A stretch of DNA of 64,000 nucleotides from Nonomuraea indica. Lineage in GTDB: Bacteria > Actinomycetota > Actinomycetes > Streptosporangiales > Streptosporangiaceae. The translations under genes and the position numbers were made by a program. The stretch is from assembly GCF_002850745.1 (NCBI RefSeq), contig NZ_KZ559467.1:679952-743951 (forward strand), read 5' to 3'. The notes under the pieces are model-generated. The model ran no database searches, was not told the origin of the DNA, and saw only the letters and a list, made by a program, of their open reading frames with translations. Shown one piece after another: positions 19,593-28,239 of this stretch. Every line of letters begins with the position of its first letter. Within the stretch, counting starts at the first letter, position 1.

Positions 19593-21227
19593 CTAGAACG
19601 GGGGCGAGACGTCGCCGAGGTCACCCTCGAAGTCGCTCAACCACAGCCCGAACAGCACCAGCCCGCGCACCCAGAACCTGTCGTTCCATCCGGTGAAGCG
19701 GGTCAGCGCGTCAGGGCCGTCGAGGACGACCTGATGCAACTCCTCCGACAGCAGCGCCGGCACCCGCTCGGCCACCGTGCGGAGCATCTGGTGCGCGTAC
19801 ACGCGCGCGGGACCGGCCGTCGAGCGCAGCGGCACCCGCCGCAGCGGCTGCTTGACCACGTTGGTCGACGGCAGCGCGGCCACCCGCGGATTGGCGGCGT
19901 GCAGCAGCTCCCGGTAGAAGCGCCCCTTGTCCTTGCGGGCCACGCCCACCGACAGCGCCGCGTCGAAGAAGTCGGGGTGGATGAACGGCGCGGCGAACGA
20001 CGCCTCCGGCCCGACCAGGTTGACCGCCGAGCGGGCGATGCCCCGCACCGTGCGGGTGTGCAGCACCGACAGCGGCAGCTCCGCCCGGTGCCCGTGCAGC
20101 ATGGAGGTGGCGGCGTGGAACTGCTCCCTGACCGCCTCCTCGATCCACTCCTGGGCCCGGGGCGACAGGAACGGCTGCGACGGCGCCCCCAGGCTGAGCG
20201 AGCCGAGCACCGCGGCCGACCGCTCGGCCTGCGAGGTGGCCTCCAGCGCCGCGCCGCTGACCATGAAGTTCTTCAGCAGCGGCCCGCCCGCCAGGCCGTC
20301 GACCAGCATCCGCCCCGACCGGTGCACCTCCTTGGCGAACGGCGCGTACCAGGCGTGGTGCGGCGTCAGGTACTCGAGCCGGCGCGCCACCTCCTGGGCG
20401 TCGCCCGGGTAGTCGGCCGGGTCCTGCGTGATCACCCGGTGGTCGACGCCCAGCTCGCGGGTGATGGCGCGGGCGAAGGCGATGTCGGTGTCGGTGCCGT
20501 CGTCCGGGCTCGTCGTCCACGACTCCACGTCGGCGCCGCGCGCCACGGCCACCGCGCACAGCAGCCGCGAGTCGTAGCCGCCGCTGACCGGCACGAGCAG
20601 CCGGCGCCCCTCGTAGTCCTTGTAGACCTCGTGCAGGATCTCCAGCAGCTCGCCGGCGCTGGTCCACGTCTCGTACGGCTCGGTGCGCAGCCAGCGCGGC
20701 AGCCGGCGCTCGGTGCCGAGCATCCCCCGGTCGTGGACCAGGGCGCTGGAGCCGGGCAGCCGCTTGACCGCCGGGTAGGGGGTGGCCTCGCCGAGGGGGA
20801 AGGTCACCTGGATGATCGACGCCCACGCAGCCCAGTCGATCCCGGCGGGCACCAGCGACAGCAACGGCTGGATCAGCGACGAGAAGTAGACAGCCTCGCC
20901 CAGCCGCACGTAGTAGACGTCGACCAGGCCGAGCGCGCCGGCGTGCAGCGTGACCCGCTCGCCGTCGCCGATCAGGCCGGGCGTCTCGTACGTCTCCGCC
21001 ACGGCCATCCAGTCGTCGTGCCCCGCGGGCCTGCGCTCGCCCCACGAGAACGCGAACGAGCCCTCGGTGCGGTGGTAGGGAGGCAGCGGCGCGGAGCTGA
21101 ACAGCGCCGCGTCCGCCGTCTGCAGGGCGGGCCGGACCCGCGGCCCCGCGCCCGTCAGCTTCCCCAGCACGACGGTGTCGATCCGGCCGAGAGCGCCGCA
21201 GACGTAGGGCCGCACGTTGAACTGCAC
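19593..21227 (-). CDS. Asparagine synthase-like ATP-binding protein without glutaminase nucleophile
   Basis: The 544-aa protein has the PP-loop of the asparagine synthase superfamily, VPVSGGYDSRLL (near residues 208-219), with DDGTDTDIAFARAI and HHAWYAP in the expected downstream positions. The N-terminal half resembles a degenerate Ntn-hydrolase domain, but residue 2 is Gln instead of the catalytic Cys of class II glutamine amidotransferases, so it should not use glutamine. It probably activates a carboxylate by adenylation and transfers an amine, or makes an amide/lactam. Divergent from the coiled-coil glycosyltransferase at 21298, 70 bp away, so a role in surface glycan modification is plausible. 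True asparagine synthesis is unlikely. Confidence 0.75.
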   Translation of the reverse strand: MQFNVRPYVCGALGRIDTVVLGKLTGAGPRVRPALQTADAALFSSAPLPPYHRTEGSFAFSWGERRPAGHDDWMAVAETYETPGLIGDGERVTLHAGALGLVDVYYVRLGEAVYFSSLIQPLLSLVPAGIDWAAWASIIQVTFPLGEATPYPAVKRLPGSSALVHDRGMLGTERRLPRWLRTEPYETWTSAGELLEILHEVYKDYEGRRLLVPVSGGYDSRLLCAVAVARGADVESWTTSPDDGTDTDIAFARAITRELGVDHRVITQDPADYPGDAQEVARRLEYLTPHHAWYAPFAKEVHRSGRMLVDGLAGGPLLKNFMVSGAALEATSQAERSAAVLGSLSLGAPSQPFLSPRAQEWIEEAVREQFHAATSMLHGHRAELPLSVLHTRTVRGIARSAVNLVGPEASFAAPFIHPDFFDAALSVGVARKDKGRFYRELLHAANPRVAALPSTNVVKQPLRRVPLRSTAGPARVYAHQMLRTVAERVPALLSEELHQVVLDGPDALTRFTGWNDRFWVRGLVLFGLWLSDFEGDLGDVSPPF

Positions 21228-21297
21228 CGGATCTCATCCCTTCGAGACGCTTCCCGGGCAAGAGTATCCTTTGCCGGGCTAGGAATCGGAGGTGCCG

Positions 21298-23154
21298 GTG
21301 AGCACTGAGCTGGAGAGCACGAGGCGCGCGCTGCGGGATGCGATCGCCCAGGCGGAGCACGCGGCCGAGCTGGCGAGGCTGCTGAGCGACGCCCAGGCGA
21401 GGCTGGCCGAGGCCGAGCGCAACGCCGAGGAGGTCAAGGCGCTCGCCGAGCGGCTGGCCGAGGCCGAGGAGCGGCTCGAGGACGAGCGCACCGCCGCCGA
21501 CAAGCTCCGCAAGGAGCTGGCCGAGCAGCGCTACCAGGCCGAGGTGGCCCACTGGAAGCTCTCCTCCATCAAGGTCGCCCGCTGGAACCGGCTCGGCGAC
21601 GCCATCAAGACCGGCAAGAGCAACCCTCTCCTGCTCGCCAAGGGCCTCAAGGGGGCGGCCAGGCCGGTCAAGCGGCCCACCGCCCCCAAGCGCAGGCCCG
21701 TGGCCGCCAAGCAGGCCAGGCAGGCCGCCGACGAGCGGCCCGGCGCCGCCTACCAGGCGACCACTTCCACCCGCACCCTGGAGGGCGCCTCCTTCAGGCT
21801 CAAGCCGTACCGGGTGCCCACGGGTCCCAACACGCGCCCGCACCTGACGGCGGCGGTGATCGCCGACCCGCACGTCGAGGCGCTGCTGCGCTACGAGTGG
21901 CGGCAGACCACCGGCTTCACGCCGCGTGACTTCGCCCGGGTGCTGCCGCAGGAGGTGCCGCACCTGCTCGTGGTCGAGTCCGTCACCGCGGGGCCGTGGG
22001 CCGCGGAGATCATCGGGGAGCCGGGAGAGGGGCTGCGGGCGCTGCTCGCCTGGTGCGCCGACCGCGGCATCCGCACGGTGTTCTGGCACACCCAGGGCGA
22101 CGCGGCCGACTACGGCGCGGCGGCGGCGCTGTTCGAGCACCGGTTCAGCACCGACCCGGCCACCGGCTGGCCGCGCCTGTCGTTCGGCGTCCAGCCACGG
22201 GTGCACAACCCGATCCCGCTGTCGGGTGGGCGCATCGACCGGGTGCTCACGCTGGAGCAGCTGCTGCCCGGCCATCTCAGCTATCCCGACGTGCTCACCT
22301 CCTACCGCTGGCCGGCAGCGGTGCGGTGCCCGGCGGGCACCCCTCCGTGGCGGCTGGCCGAGCTGGCGGCCTGCGGCACCTCGATCGGCGACGAGCCCGA
22401 CTCGCGCCGGGCGCACGTGGCGCTGCGCCGCGCCTACAACAGCGGCACCATGACCGAGCGGGTCGACGAGCTGCTGGAGGCGATCGGCCTGCCCAGCGCG
22501 CGCGCCACGCTGGAGGTCTCCCTGCTGCTGCCCGTCACCGACCGTTCGCTGCTGGAGCACGCCCTCGCCCAGGTGGCGCGGCAGTCCAAGCCGGTGGCGC
22601 AGCTCGTCGTGTTCGGCCCGCCGGAGGCCGAGGCACGCGCCCGCGAGGTCGTGCCGGACGCCGAGGTCGTCTTCCGCCACCTGGACCCGGCGCTGTCCAC
22701 CGGCGAGACGCTCAACCGCGGGCTCGACCTGTGCGAGGCCGACCTGGTCGGCGTCATGGACCAGCGCGACGTCTACGGCACCCACTACCTCGCCGACCTG
22801 AGCCGGGCCTTCCTGTTCGCCACCGCCGACGTCGTCGGCAAGGCCGCCTACTACGCCCACCTGCGCAAGCCGCAGGCCACCCTGCTCAAGCAGCCGGACG
22901 CCGAGTACACCTACCTGCCGGAGATCGCCGGCGCGACGCTGCTCGCCCGCCGCGCCGCGATGCGCCAGCTCGGCTTCGCCGACCTGACCGACGGCTGGGA
23001 CGACGTGCTCATGCGGCGTTGCCGCGCCGACGGGGTGAAGGTGTTCTCGGCCGACCGGTTCGGCTACGTCCGGGTCCGCGACGAGGACCGGTGGCTGCTG
23101 GGCGCCGCCCACCTGGTCGAGTACGGCTCCGCCGAGCCGCACGCGCTCATCTGA
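21298..23154 (+). CDS. Glycosyltransferase-like protein with N-terminal coiled coil
   Basis: GTG at 21298 is preferred; GGAGGT (21288-21293) would overlap the alternative GTG at 21292. Residues 1-85 form a strongly charged Ala/Glu/Leu coiled coil, followed by a Lys/Arg/Pro-rich linker (95-150). The middle (about 180-390) resembles CgeB-type glycosyltransferases (HLLVVESVTAGPWAAEI, IRTVFWHTQGD). The last 215 residues are GT2-like and clearly related to the paralogues at 32186 and 36519: GVMDQRDVYGTHYLADL aligns with their DDDDWYGPD-LADL segment, and IAGATLLARRAAMRQLGF with AGGTIL...GGF. The DXD-like acidic cluster is altered here (MDQRD). It probably builds or modifies a cell-surface glycan. 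Confidence 0.75.
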   Translation: MSTELESTRRALRDAIAQAEHAAELARLLSDAQARLAEAERNAEEVKALAERLAEAEERLEDERTAADKLRKELAEQRYQAEVAHWKLSSIKVARWNRLGDAIKTGKSNPLLLAKGLKGAARPVKRPTAPKRRPVAAKQARQAADERPGAAYQATTSTRTLEGASFRLKPYRVPTGPNTRPHLTAAVIADPHVEALLRYEWRQTTGFTPRDFARVLPQEVPHLLVVESVTAGPWAAEIIGEPGEGLRALLAWCADRGIRTVFWHTQGDAADYGAAAALFEHRFSTDPATGWPRLSFGVQPRVHNPIPLSGGRIDRVLTLEQLLPGHLSYPDVLTSYRWPAAVRCPAGTPPWRLAELAACGTSIGDEPDSRRAHVALRRAYNSGTMTERVDELLEAIGLPSARATLEVSLLLPVTDRSLLEHALAQVARQSKPVAQLVVFGPPEAEARAREVVPDAEVVFRHLDPALSTGETLNRGLDLCEADLVGVMDQRDVYGTHYLADLSRAFLFATADVVGKAAYYAHLRKPQATLLKQPDAEYTYLPEIAGATLLARRAAMRQLGFADLTDGWDDVLMRRCRADGVKVFSADRFGYVRVRDEDRWLLGAAHLVEYGSAEPHALI

Positions 23155-23158
23155 GCCG

Positions 23159-23815
23159 GTGGTGCGGCCCGGGCGGCTGGCCGAGGCGCTGGGGGAGCCG
23201 CCCGCGCCGGACGGCACGTGGGAGCGGGAGGCGGTCTACGTCTCGGCCGCCGCGCTGCGCCGCGCCCGTCGCCCCGGTGCCCGGGCCGCGCCGGTGGGCC
23301 GGGTCGCGGCCGAGCTGGCCGACCGGGTGCGGCCGGTCGAGGGGGTCTCGCGGGTGGAGGCGCTCGCGAACGGGTTCCTGCGCATCACGGTCGAGACGCC
23401 GGGGGAGCTGGTGGCGGAGGTCCGGCCGCTGAGCCTGCCGGACCCGTGGCCCGACCTGCCCCGCACGTGGGACAACCCCGGGTTCGTGGTCCGCTACGCG
23501 CACGCGCGGGCGGCCGCCGTGCAGCGGTGGGCCCGCGACCTGGGCGTGCCCGCCACCGGCTTCCGGCCCGAGCTGCTGGACGACCCGCCCCACCGGGCCG
23601 TGCTGCGGGTGCTGGCCGAGCTGCCGGGGCGGCTGGCCGGCCGGGCGCCCGCCTGGGAGGCCTACCTGGTGCGGCTGGCCACGGCCTACCACGACGCCCA
23701 CGAGCTGGCCCCGGCCGTCCCCGCCGGCGAGGAGGAGCCGTCCCCGGCGCACACCGCCCGGGTGCGGCTGGCGCGGGCCGTACGGGACGTCCTCCCGGGA
23801 CCCGAACGCCTATGA
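23159..23815 (+). CDS. nrtL: ArgS-related anticodon-binding (DALR-type) protein
   Basis: A 218-aa protein whose C-terminal half resembles the DALR anticodon-binding domain of arginyl-tRNA synthetase: FVVRYAHARAAAVQRWARDLG and the terminal AHTARVRLARAVRDVL are close to the ArgS C-terminal helices. The catalytic domain is absent. A protein of this kind sits directly upstream of lysA in Streptomyces and relatives and is annotated NrtL. It may bind tRNA but no activity is established. It starts 4 nt after the glycosyltransferase stop; GTG at 23159 or 23162 is possible. Confidence 0.75.
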   Translation: MVRPGRLAEALGEPPAPDGTWEREAVYVSAAALRRARRPGARAAPVGRVAAELADRVRPVEGVSRVEALANGFLRITVETPGELVAEVRPLSLPDPWPDLPRTWDNPGFVVRYAHARAAAVQRWARDLGVPATGFRPELLDDPPHRAVLRVLAELPGRLAGRAPAWEAYLVRLATAYHDAHELAPAVPAGEEEPSPAHTARVRLARAVRDVLPGPERL

Positions 23816-23939
23816 TTGATCGCAAAATATCCGGCCAAATGGCGAATAAGCGTAAAAATATCCCTGTAGAGGCGTGATCGCGTCTCGATACGTGAGCAGC
23901 CGGTCCAGGGATGACGACGCTTCCGATAGCCTCGATCGG
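23816..23939 (+). promoter_or_regulatory. AT-rich lysA upstream region with repeated AAAATATCC
   Basis: A local drop in GC with two identical AAAATATCC motifs (23824-23832 and 23855-23863), 31 bp apart, that is three helical turns. The distance places them on one DNA face. This looks like the lysA promoter/operator, possibly for a lysine- or DapL-pathway regulator; no regulator is identified. The region also holds TGTAGAGG (23865-23872), which could be part of a -10 element. Confidence 0.45.
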
Positions 23940-25322
23940 GTGAGTCGATTCGCCCATCCCGCAGGGGACCGGCATGCCGAGATGCTGCCCCACGAGCGCC
24001 CCCCGCTGGCGCCCGCCGACCTCAACCGGATCAACCCCGCGATCTGGCCCCGAACGTCCGGCCGCACCGAGGGCGCGCTCACGATCGGCGGCGTCGACGT
24101 CCGTGACCTCGCCCGCGACCACGGCACGCCGCTGTTCGTGCTCGACGAGCACGACGTCCGCTCGCGCATGCGCGACTACGCCACCGCCTTCGCCGGGTCC
24201 GAGGTCCACTACGCCGGCAAGGCCTTCCTGTGCAAGGAGATCGTCCGCTGGCTGGACGAGGAGGGTCTCGGCCTCGACGTGGCCAGCGGCGGCGAGCTGG
24301 CGGTGGCGCTCAGTGTGGGCTTCCCGGCCGAGCGCATCACCCTGCACGGCAACAACAAGTCCGTCGCCGAGCTGACCCGCGCCCTGCAGGCCGGGGTCGG
24401 GCACATCGTGGTCGACTCGTTCGAGGAGATCGCCCGGCTCGGCCACCTCGCCGACGAGCAGGGCAAGCGGCCCAAGGTGATGATCCGCGTCACCACCGGC
24501 GTCGAGGCGCACACCCACGAGTTCATCGCCACCGCGCACGACGACCAGAAGTTCGGCCTGTCGCTCAACTCCGGCGCCGCGGCCGAGGCCGTGCACCGCA
24601 TCCTGGCGATGCCGTCGCTGGAGCTGGTCGGCCTCCACTCGCACATCGGCTCGCAGATCGTCGACACGGCCGGCTTCGAGGTCGCGGCGCGCCGCCTGGC
24701 CACCCTGCTCGTGCAGATCAAGGAAGAGCACGGCGTGGTGCTGCCCGAGCTCGATCTCGGCGGCGGCTACGGCATCGCCTACGTCGACGACGACGAGGCC
24801 CCCGGCGTCAAGCTCATCGCCGACGGGCTGCGCGAGATCGTCACCAAGGTGTGCACCGACGCCGGGCTGCCGGTGCCCCGGCTCACCGTCGAGCCCGGCC
24901 GCGCCATCGTCGGCCCCGGCGGCGTCACCCTCTACGAGGTCGGCACCGTCAAGGACGTCGAGGGGCTGCGCACCTACGTCAGCGTCGACGGCGGCATGAG
25001 CGACAACCTCCGCACCGCCCTCTACGGCGCCGAATACACCACGGTGCTGGCCAGCCGCGAGAGCTCGGCCGAGCCCATGCTGAGCCGCGTGGTCGGCAAG
25101 CACTGCGAGAGCGGCGACATCGTGGTGCGCGACTGCTTCCTGCCGGCCGACCTCGCGCCCGGCGACCTGATCGCCGTCGCCGCGACCGGCGCCTACTGCC
25201 GTTCGCTGGCGAGCAACTACAACTACCTGCCCAGACCCGCCGTCGTGGCCGTCCGCGACGGCCGGGCCCGGGTGATCGTACGGGGCGAGACCGAGGACGA
25301 CCTGTTGAGGGGGCAGCTGTGA
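23940..25322 (+). CDS. lysA: Diaminopimelate decarboxylase
   Basis: PLP-dependent fold-III decarboxylase converting meso-diaminopimelate to L-lysine, the last step of lysine synthesis. The GTG at 23940 gives 460 residues, the usual actinobacterial length; an upstream ATG at 23874 would add 22 unlikely residues. Visible motifs are YAGKAF with PLP lysine Lys94, HSHIGSQ, the phosphate-binding [19 protein letters not shown], and CESGD carrying the catalytic Cys from the partner subunit. The stop overlaps the hom start (GTGA, 25319-25322). Confidence 0.97.
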   Translation: MSRFAHPAGDRHAEMLPHERPPLAPADLNRINPAIWPRTSGRTEGALTIGGVDVRDLARDHGTPLFVLDEHDVRSRMRDYATAFAGSEVHYAGKAFLCKEIVRWLDEEGLGLDVASGGELAVALSVGFPAERITLHGNNKSVAELTRALQAGVGHIVVDSFEEIARLGHLADEQGKRPKVMIRVTTGVEAHTHEFIATAHDDQKFGLSLNSGAAAEAVHRILAMPSLELVGLHSHIGSQIVDTAGFEVAARRLATLLVQIKEEHGVVLPELDLGGGYGIAYVDDDEAPGVKLIADGLREIVTKVCTDAGLPVPRLTVEPGRAIVGPGGVTLYEVGTVKDVEGLRTYVSVDGGMSDNLRTALYGAEYTTVLASRESSAEPMLSRVVGKHCESGDIVVRDCFLPADLAPGDLIAVAATGAYCRSLASNYNYLPRPAVVAVRDGRARVIVRGETEDDLLRGQL

Positions 25323-26620
25323 AACCGCTGAAGGTCGCGCTGCTGGGCTGCGGCGTCGTCGGCTCGCAGGTCATCCGGCTCATCCACGAGCAGCACGACG
25401 ACCTGGCCGCCCGCATCGGCGCGCCGCTGGAGCTGGCCGGGGTGGCGGTGCGCCGCCTGGGCCGCAAGCGCGACGTCGAGGTGGACCCGGCGCTGTTCAC
25501 CACCGACGCCGAGGCGCTGGTCACCCGCGACGACGTGGACATCGTGGTCGAGGTCATCGGCGGCATCGAGCCGGCCCGGTCGCTGATCGTCGCCGCGCTG
25601 TCCCGCGGCAAGTCGGTGGTCACCGCCAACAAGGCCCTGCTCGCCGAGGACGGCGCCACCCTGCACGAGGCGGCCCGCGCGGGCGAGGGCGACCTCTACT
25701 TCGAGGCCAGCGTCGCCGGCGCGATCCCGCTGCTCCGGCCGCTGCGCGAGTCGCTGGCCGGCGACCACGTCCAGCAGGTGCTCGGCATCGTCAACGGCAC
25801 CACCAACTACATCCTCGACAAGATGGACTCCACGGGCGCGTCCTTCACCGACGCCCTGGAGGAGGCGCAGACTCTCGGCTACGCCGAGGCCGACCCGACG
25901 GCCGACGTCGAGGGGTTCGACGCCGCGGCCAAGGCCGCGATCCTCGCCGGGCTCGCCTTCCACAGCCGGGTGACGGCGGCCGAGGTGCACCGCGAGGGCA
26001 TCACCGACATCACCGCCACCGACGTGGCCTCGGCCAAGGCCATGGGCTACGTCATCAAGCTGCTGGCCATCTGCGCCCGTTCCGACGACGGCCGCTCCAT
26101 CGGGGTGCGGGTGCACCCGGCGATGATCCCGCGCACCCATCCGCTGGCCGGGGTGCGCGAGGCGTACAACGCGGTGTTCGTGGAGGCCGAGTCGGCCGGG
26201 CAGCTCATGTTCTACGGCAAGGGCGCCGGCGGCGCGCCGACCGCCTCGGCGGTGCTCGGCGACCTCGTCGCCGTGGCCCGCAACCGGCTCGCCCGCACGC
26301 GCGGGCCCGAGGAGTCCACCTACGCCTCCCTGCCCGTGCACCCGATGGGCGAGACGGTCACCCGCTGCCACGTGGCGCTGGACGTGGCCGACAAGCCGGG
26401 CGTGCTGGCCCGGGTCGCCGACCTGTTCGCCAAGCACGACGTGTCGATCCAGACCGTGCGCCAGGAGGGGCACGGCGACGACGCGCAGCTCGTCATCGTC
26501 ACCCACCGGGCGACCGACGCCGCGCTGACCGCCACCATGGACGGGCTGCGCGAGCTCGACATCGTGCGGGCCATCGCCAGCGTGATGCGCGTGGAGGGTG
26601 ACGACCAGAGCGCACGCTGA
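25319..26620 (+). CDS. hom: Homoserine dehydrogenase
   Basis: A 433-aa NAD(P)-dependent enzyme reducing aspartate semialdehyde to homoserine, the branch point to threonine and methionine. The start GTG overlaps the lysA stop. The N-terminal Rossmann motif [11 protein letters not shown], then [12 protein letters not shown], the catalytic-domain [14 protein letters not shown] and [11 protein letters not shown] segments, and a C-terminal ACT domain (about 350-425, [16 protein letters not shown]) are seen. The ACT domain implies threonine feedback control. In Streptomyces thrC and thrB follow directly; here they are 14.6 kb away, and a terminator follows hom. Confidence 0.97.
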   Translation: MKPLKVALLGCGVVGSQVIRLIHEQHDDLAARIGAPLELAGVAVRRLGRKRDVEVDPALFTTDAEALVTRDDVDIVVEVIGGIEPARSLIVAALSRGKSVVTANKALLAEDGATLHEAARAGEGDLYFEASVAGAIPLLRPLRESLAGDHVQQVLGIVNGTTNYILDKMDSTGASFTDALEEAQTLGYAEADPTADVEGFDAAAKAAILAGLAFHSRVTAAEVHREGITDITATDVASAKAMGYVIKLLAICARSDDGRSIGVRVHPAMIPRTHPLAGVREAYNAVFVEAESAGQLMFYGKGAGGAPTASAVLGDLVAVARNRLARTRGPEESTYASLPVHPMGETVTRCHVALDVADKPGVLARVADLFAKHDVSIQTVRQEGHGDDAQLVIVTHRATDAALTATMDGLRELDIVRAIASVMRVEGDDQSAR

Positions 26621-26632
26621 TCCGGCCGTCCC

Positions 26633-26674
26633 GACCGGCGACGTGCCCTGCGGCAGTGCGGCGCGTCGCCGGTC
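26633..26674. terminator. Bidirectional terminator after hom and tetR-type gene
   Basis: GACCGGCGACG (26633-26643) pairs perfectly with CGTCGCCGGTC (26664-26674), 11 bp with a 20-nt loop. It lies between convergent genes; its right arm overlaps the stop of the TetR gene. Confidence 0.7.
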
Positions 26675-27308
26675 AGGAGCCGGTGAGGTCGCGTTCCAGG
26701 GTCCGGGCGTACGCCTCGATGGCGGCGACGATGTCCACCGCCTCCGGGTCCAGCAGCCACTGCGTCTGCAGCCCGTCGAGCGTGGCGATGATCTCGGCCG
26801 CCTTGGCCTCCGGGTCCAGCCCGGCCCGCGTGAGCCCCGTCCGCTGGGCCGAGCGGATGGTGTCGGCGACGATGGCGCGCATCGCGCGGTAACGGGCGAC
26901 GAAGTGGCCGTGCCCCGGCGCGTCCGGCTCCAGGCTCTCCGCCACCAGCACCGTGAACAGCTTGGCCAGCTCCGTCCGGTGCCTGTTGCGGCGGGCGAAC
27001 TCCGGCAGTGCCCGCAGCCGGTCGGCCGGCTCCATGCCGAGCAGCTCCATGGCGAACGCCTCGCTGTCGAGGTCGCGCCGCTCGATCACCGCCAGCAGGA
27101 GCCCCGCCTTGTTGCCGAAGTGGTGCAGCAGGCCGGGCTCGCTGATCCCGGCCCGGGCGGCCACGTCGGCCAGCGAGGTGCCCCGGTAGCCGCGCTCGGC
27201 GAACATCCCGGCGGCGATCAGGATGATCTCCTCACGGCGCAGGCGGGCCCGTTCGCGGCGGCCCGTCGCGGGCCCGTCCCCGTGAGGGGGTTGATCAGCG
27301 CGGCTCAT
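26673..27308 (-). CDS. TetR-family transcriptional regulator
   Basis: A 211-aa repressor. The helix-turn-helix is at about residues 25-72 (IILIAAGMFAERGYRGTSLA, then VAARAGISEPGLLHHFGNK). The rest is an all-helical ligand domain with a Trp-containing last helix. It is divergent from a secreted lipase-like gene; a 28-bp palindrome between them (27327-27354) is the probable operator for both. The Ser-Glu-Pro-Gly-Leu recognition helix with LLHHFGNK is typical of TetR members that control lipid or hydrolase genes. The ligand is unknown. Confidence 0.9.
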   Translation of the reverse strand: MSRADQPPHGDGPATGRRERARLRREEIILIAAGMFAERGYRGTSLADVAARAGISEPGLLHHFGNKAGLLLAVIERRDLDSEAFAMELLGMEPADRLRALPEFARRNRHRTELAKLFTVLVAESLEPDAPGHGHFVARYRAMRAIVADTIRSAQRTGLTRAGLDPEAKAAEIIATLDGLQTQWLLDPEAVDIVAAIEAYARTLERDLTGS

Positions 27309-27326
27309 GGTGTTAAACCTAGCCCA

Positions 27327-27354
27327 TTCACTTACCGAGCACTAAGTAAGTAAA
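27327..27354. promoter_or_regulatory. TetR-type operator between the regulator and the lipase gene
   Basis: TTCACTTAC (27327-27335) and GTAAGTAAA (27346-27354) form an inverted repeat with 8 of 9 matches and a 10-nt spacer, in an otherwise GC-rich 55-bp divergent region. It lies 18 nt from the regulator start and 9 nt from the lipase start, covering the lipase ribosome site region. Confidence 0.65.
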
Positions 27355-27363
27355 GGGGCGACC

Positions 27364-28029
27364 ATGGGGCGTCTGCTGGCAGGAGCGGGGGTCGCCGTCT
27401 TGACAGCGGCCCTCGGCACGAGTTCGGGAGCGGCCTGGGCACGGCAGTCCCAGGGCGAACCGGTCATCCTCGTCCACGGCTGGAACGGCACCCCCGATTC
27501 CTTCGCCCCCATGAAGACGGCGCTGCAGCAGGCCGGGCATCCCGCGTACGCGATCGACCTGCCCGGGGAGGAGAACGTCGCCAACGCGAACGCCATCGCC
27601 GCCCTCGTCGAGCAGGTACGCCGGACGCACGGCGCCGACAGGGTGAGCCTGGTCGGTCACAGCATGGGCGGCCTGTCGGCCCGCCACTACCTGAAGTCCC
27701 TCGGCGGCACGGCCACGACCCTGAGCTACGTCTCCATGGGCACCGGCCAGCGCGGCTACTGGCCCGCCTGCCTGCTCCCGGCCGCGCAGGGCGGCCAGAT
27801 GTGCCCCACGAGCACGTTCATGAAGCAGCTCAACAGCGGTGACCCGACGCCCGGCGCGGTCCGCTACACCGTGCTGGCCAGCTCGCTCGACGAGACCCGC
27901 GGCGACACCATCGACGGGGTGGCGTGCAGGGCCGAGCTGCCGGGTGTGCCGCACGCGGAGGAGCCCGGGAACGAGGCGTTCGTCCAGGCGGTCCTGACCG
28001 CTCTCGGCGGCGGCTGCCCGGCGGTGTGA
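27364..28029 (+). CDS. Secreted alpha/beta-hydrolase, lipase-like
   Basis: A 221-aa protein with a signal peptide of about 26 residues ending AAWA-RQ. The mature enzyme shows VILVHGWNGTPDSF (oxyanion region), nucleophile Ser100 in GHSMGG, and a late VPHAEEPGNEAF segment that may carry the catalytic His. The size and motifs match small Bacillus LipA-type triacylglycerol lipases/esterases. Four or five Cys in the second half could form disulphides after export. AAAGGGG precedes the ATG at 27364. It is under the probable control of the divergent TetR gene. Confidence 0.85.
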   Translation: MGRLLAGAGVAVLTAALGTSSGAAWARQSQGEPVILVHGWNGTPDSFAPMKTALQQAGHPAYAIDLPGEENVANANAIAALVEQVRRTHGADRVSLVGHSMGGLSARHYLKSLGGTATTLSYVSMGTGQRGYWPACLLPAAQGGQMCPTSTFMKQLNSGDPTPGAVRYTVLASSLDETRGDTIDGVACRAELPGVPHAEEPGNEAFVQAVLTALGGGCPAV

Positions 28030-28239
28030 CTCCGCCTCGCCGGGCCCGGACCGCCGTCGCCCGTCCGGGGCGGGAGGCCCGGCGACCGCGCGCCGCCCGT
28101 GCCCGCGGGCACACGCGCGCCCGTGCCCGCGCGCACGTGCGCCGCGCCCCGAGCCGCCCGTCCGACTACCAAGAGTGGTTCATCGATCACTCAAGGTGAG
28201 CTATAGTCGCTCCGGAGGCGGGGGAGCGGAGGCCATGCG
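28030..28239. other. Intergenic region: GC hairpins, then a palindrome before the prenyltransferase gene
   Basis: The first 130 nt are extremely GC-rich and carry a perfect palindrome GTGCCCGCGGGCAC (28099-28112) and further CGTGC/GCACG pairs, which probably end the lipase transcript. The last part is less GC-rich: GAGTG (28173-28177) and CACTC (28188-28192) form an inverted repeat with flanking CC/GG (10-nt spacer containing ATCGAT), followed by CTATAGTC (28201-28208), which could hold the -10. This is the likely promoter/operator of the prenyltransferase-oxygenase operon. No small gene is seen. Confidence 0.5.

Noticed and set aside
19711..23217. A 1168-codon minus-strand frame across the asparagine-synthase-like and glycosyltransferase genes
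   Set aside because: Shadow frame; it spans two convincing genes and a divergent promoter and has no recognisable motif.
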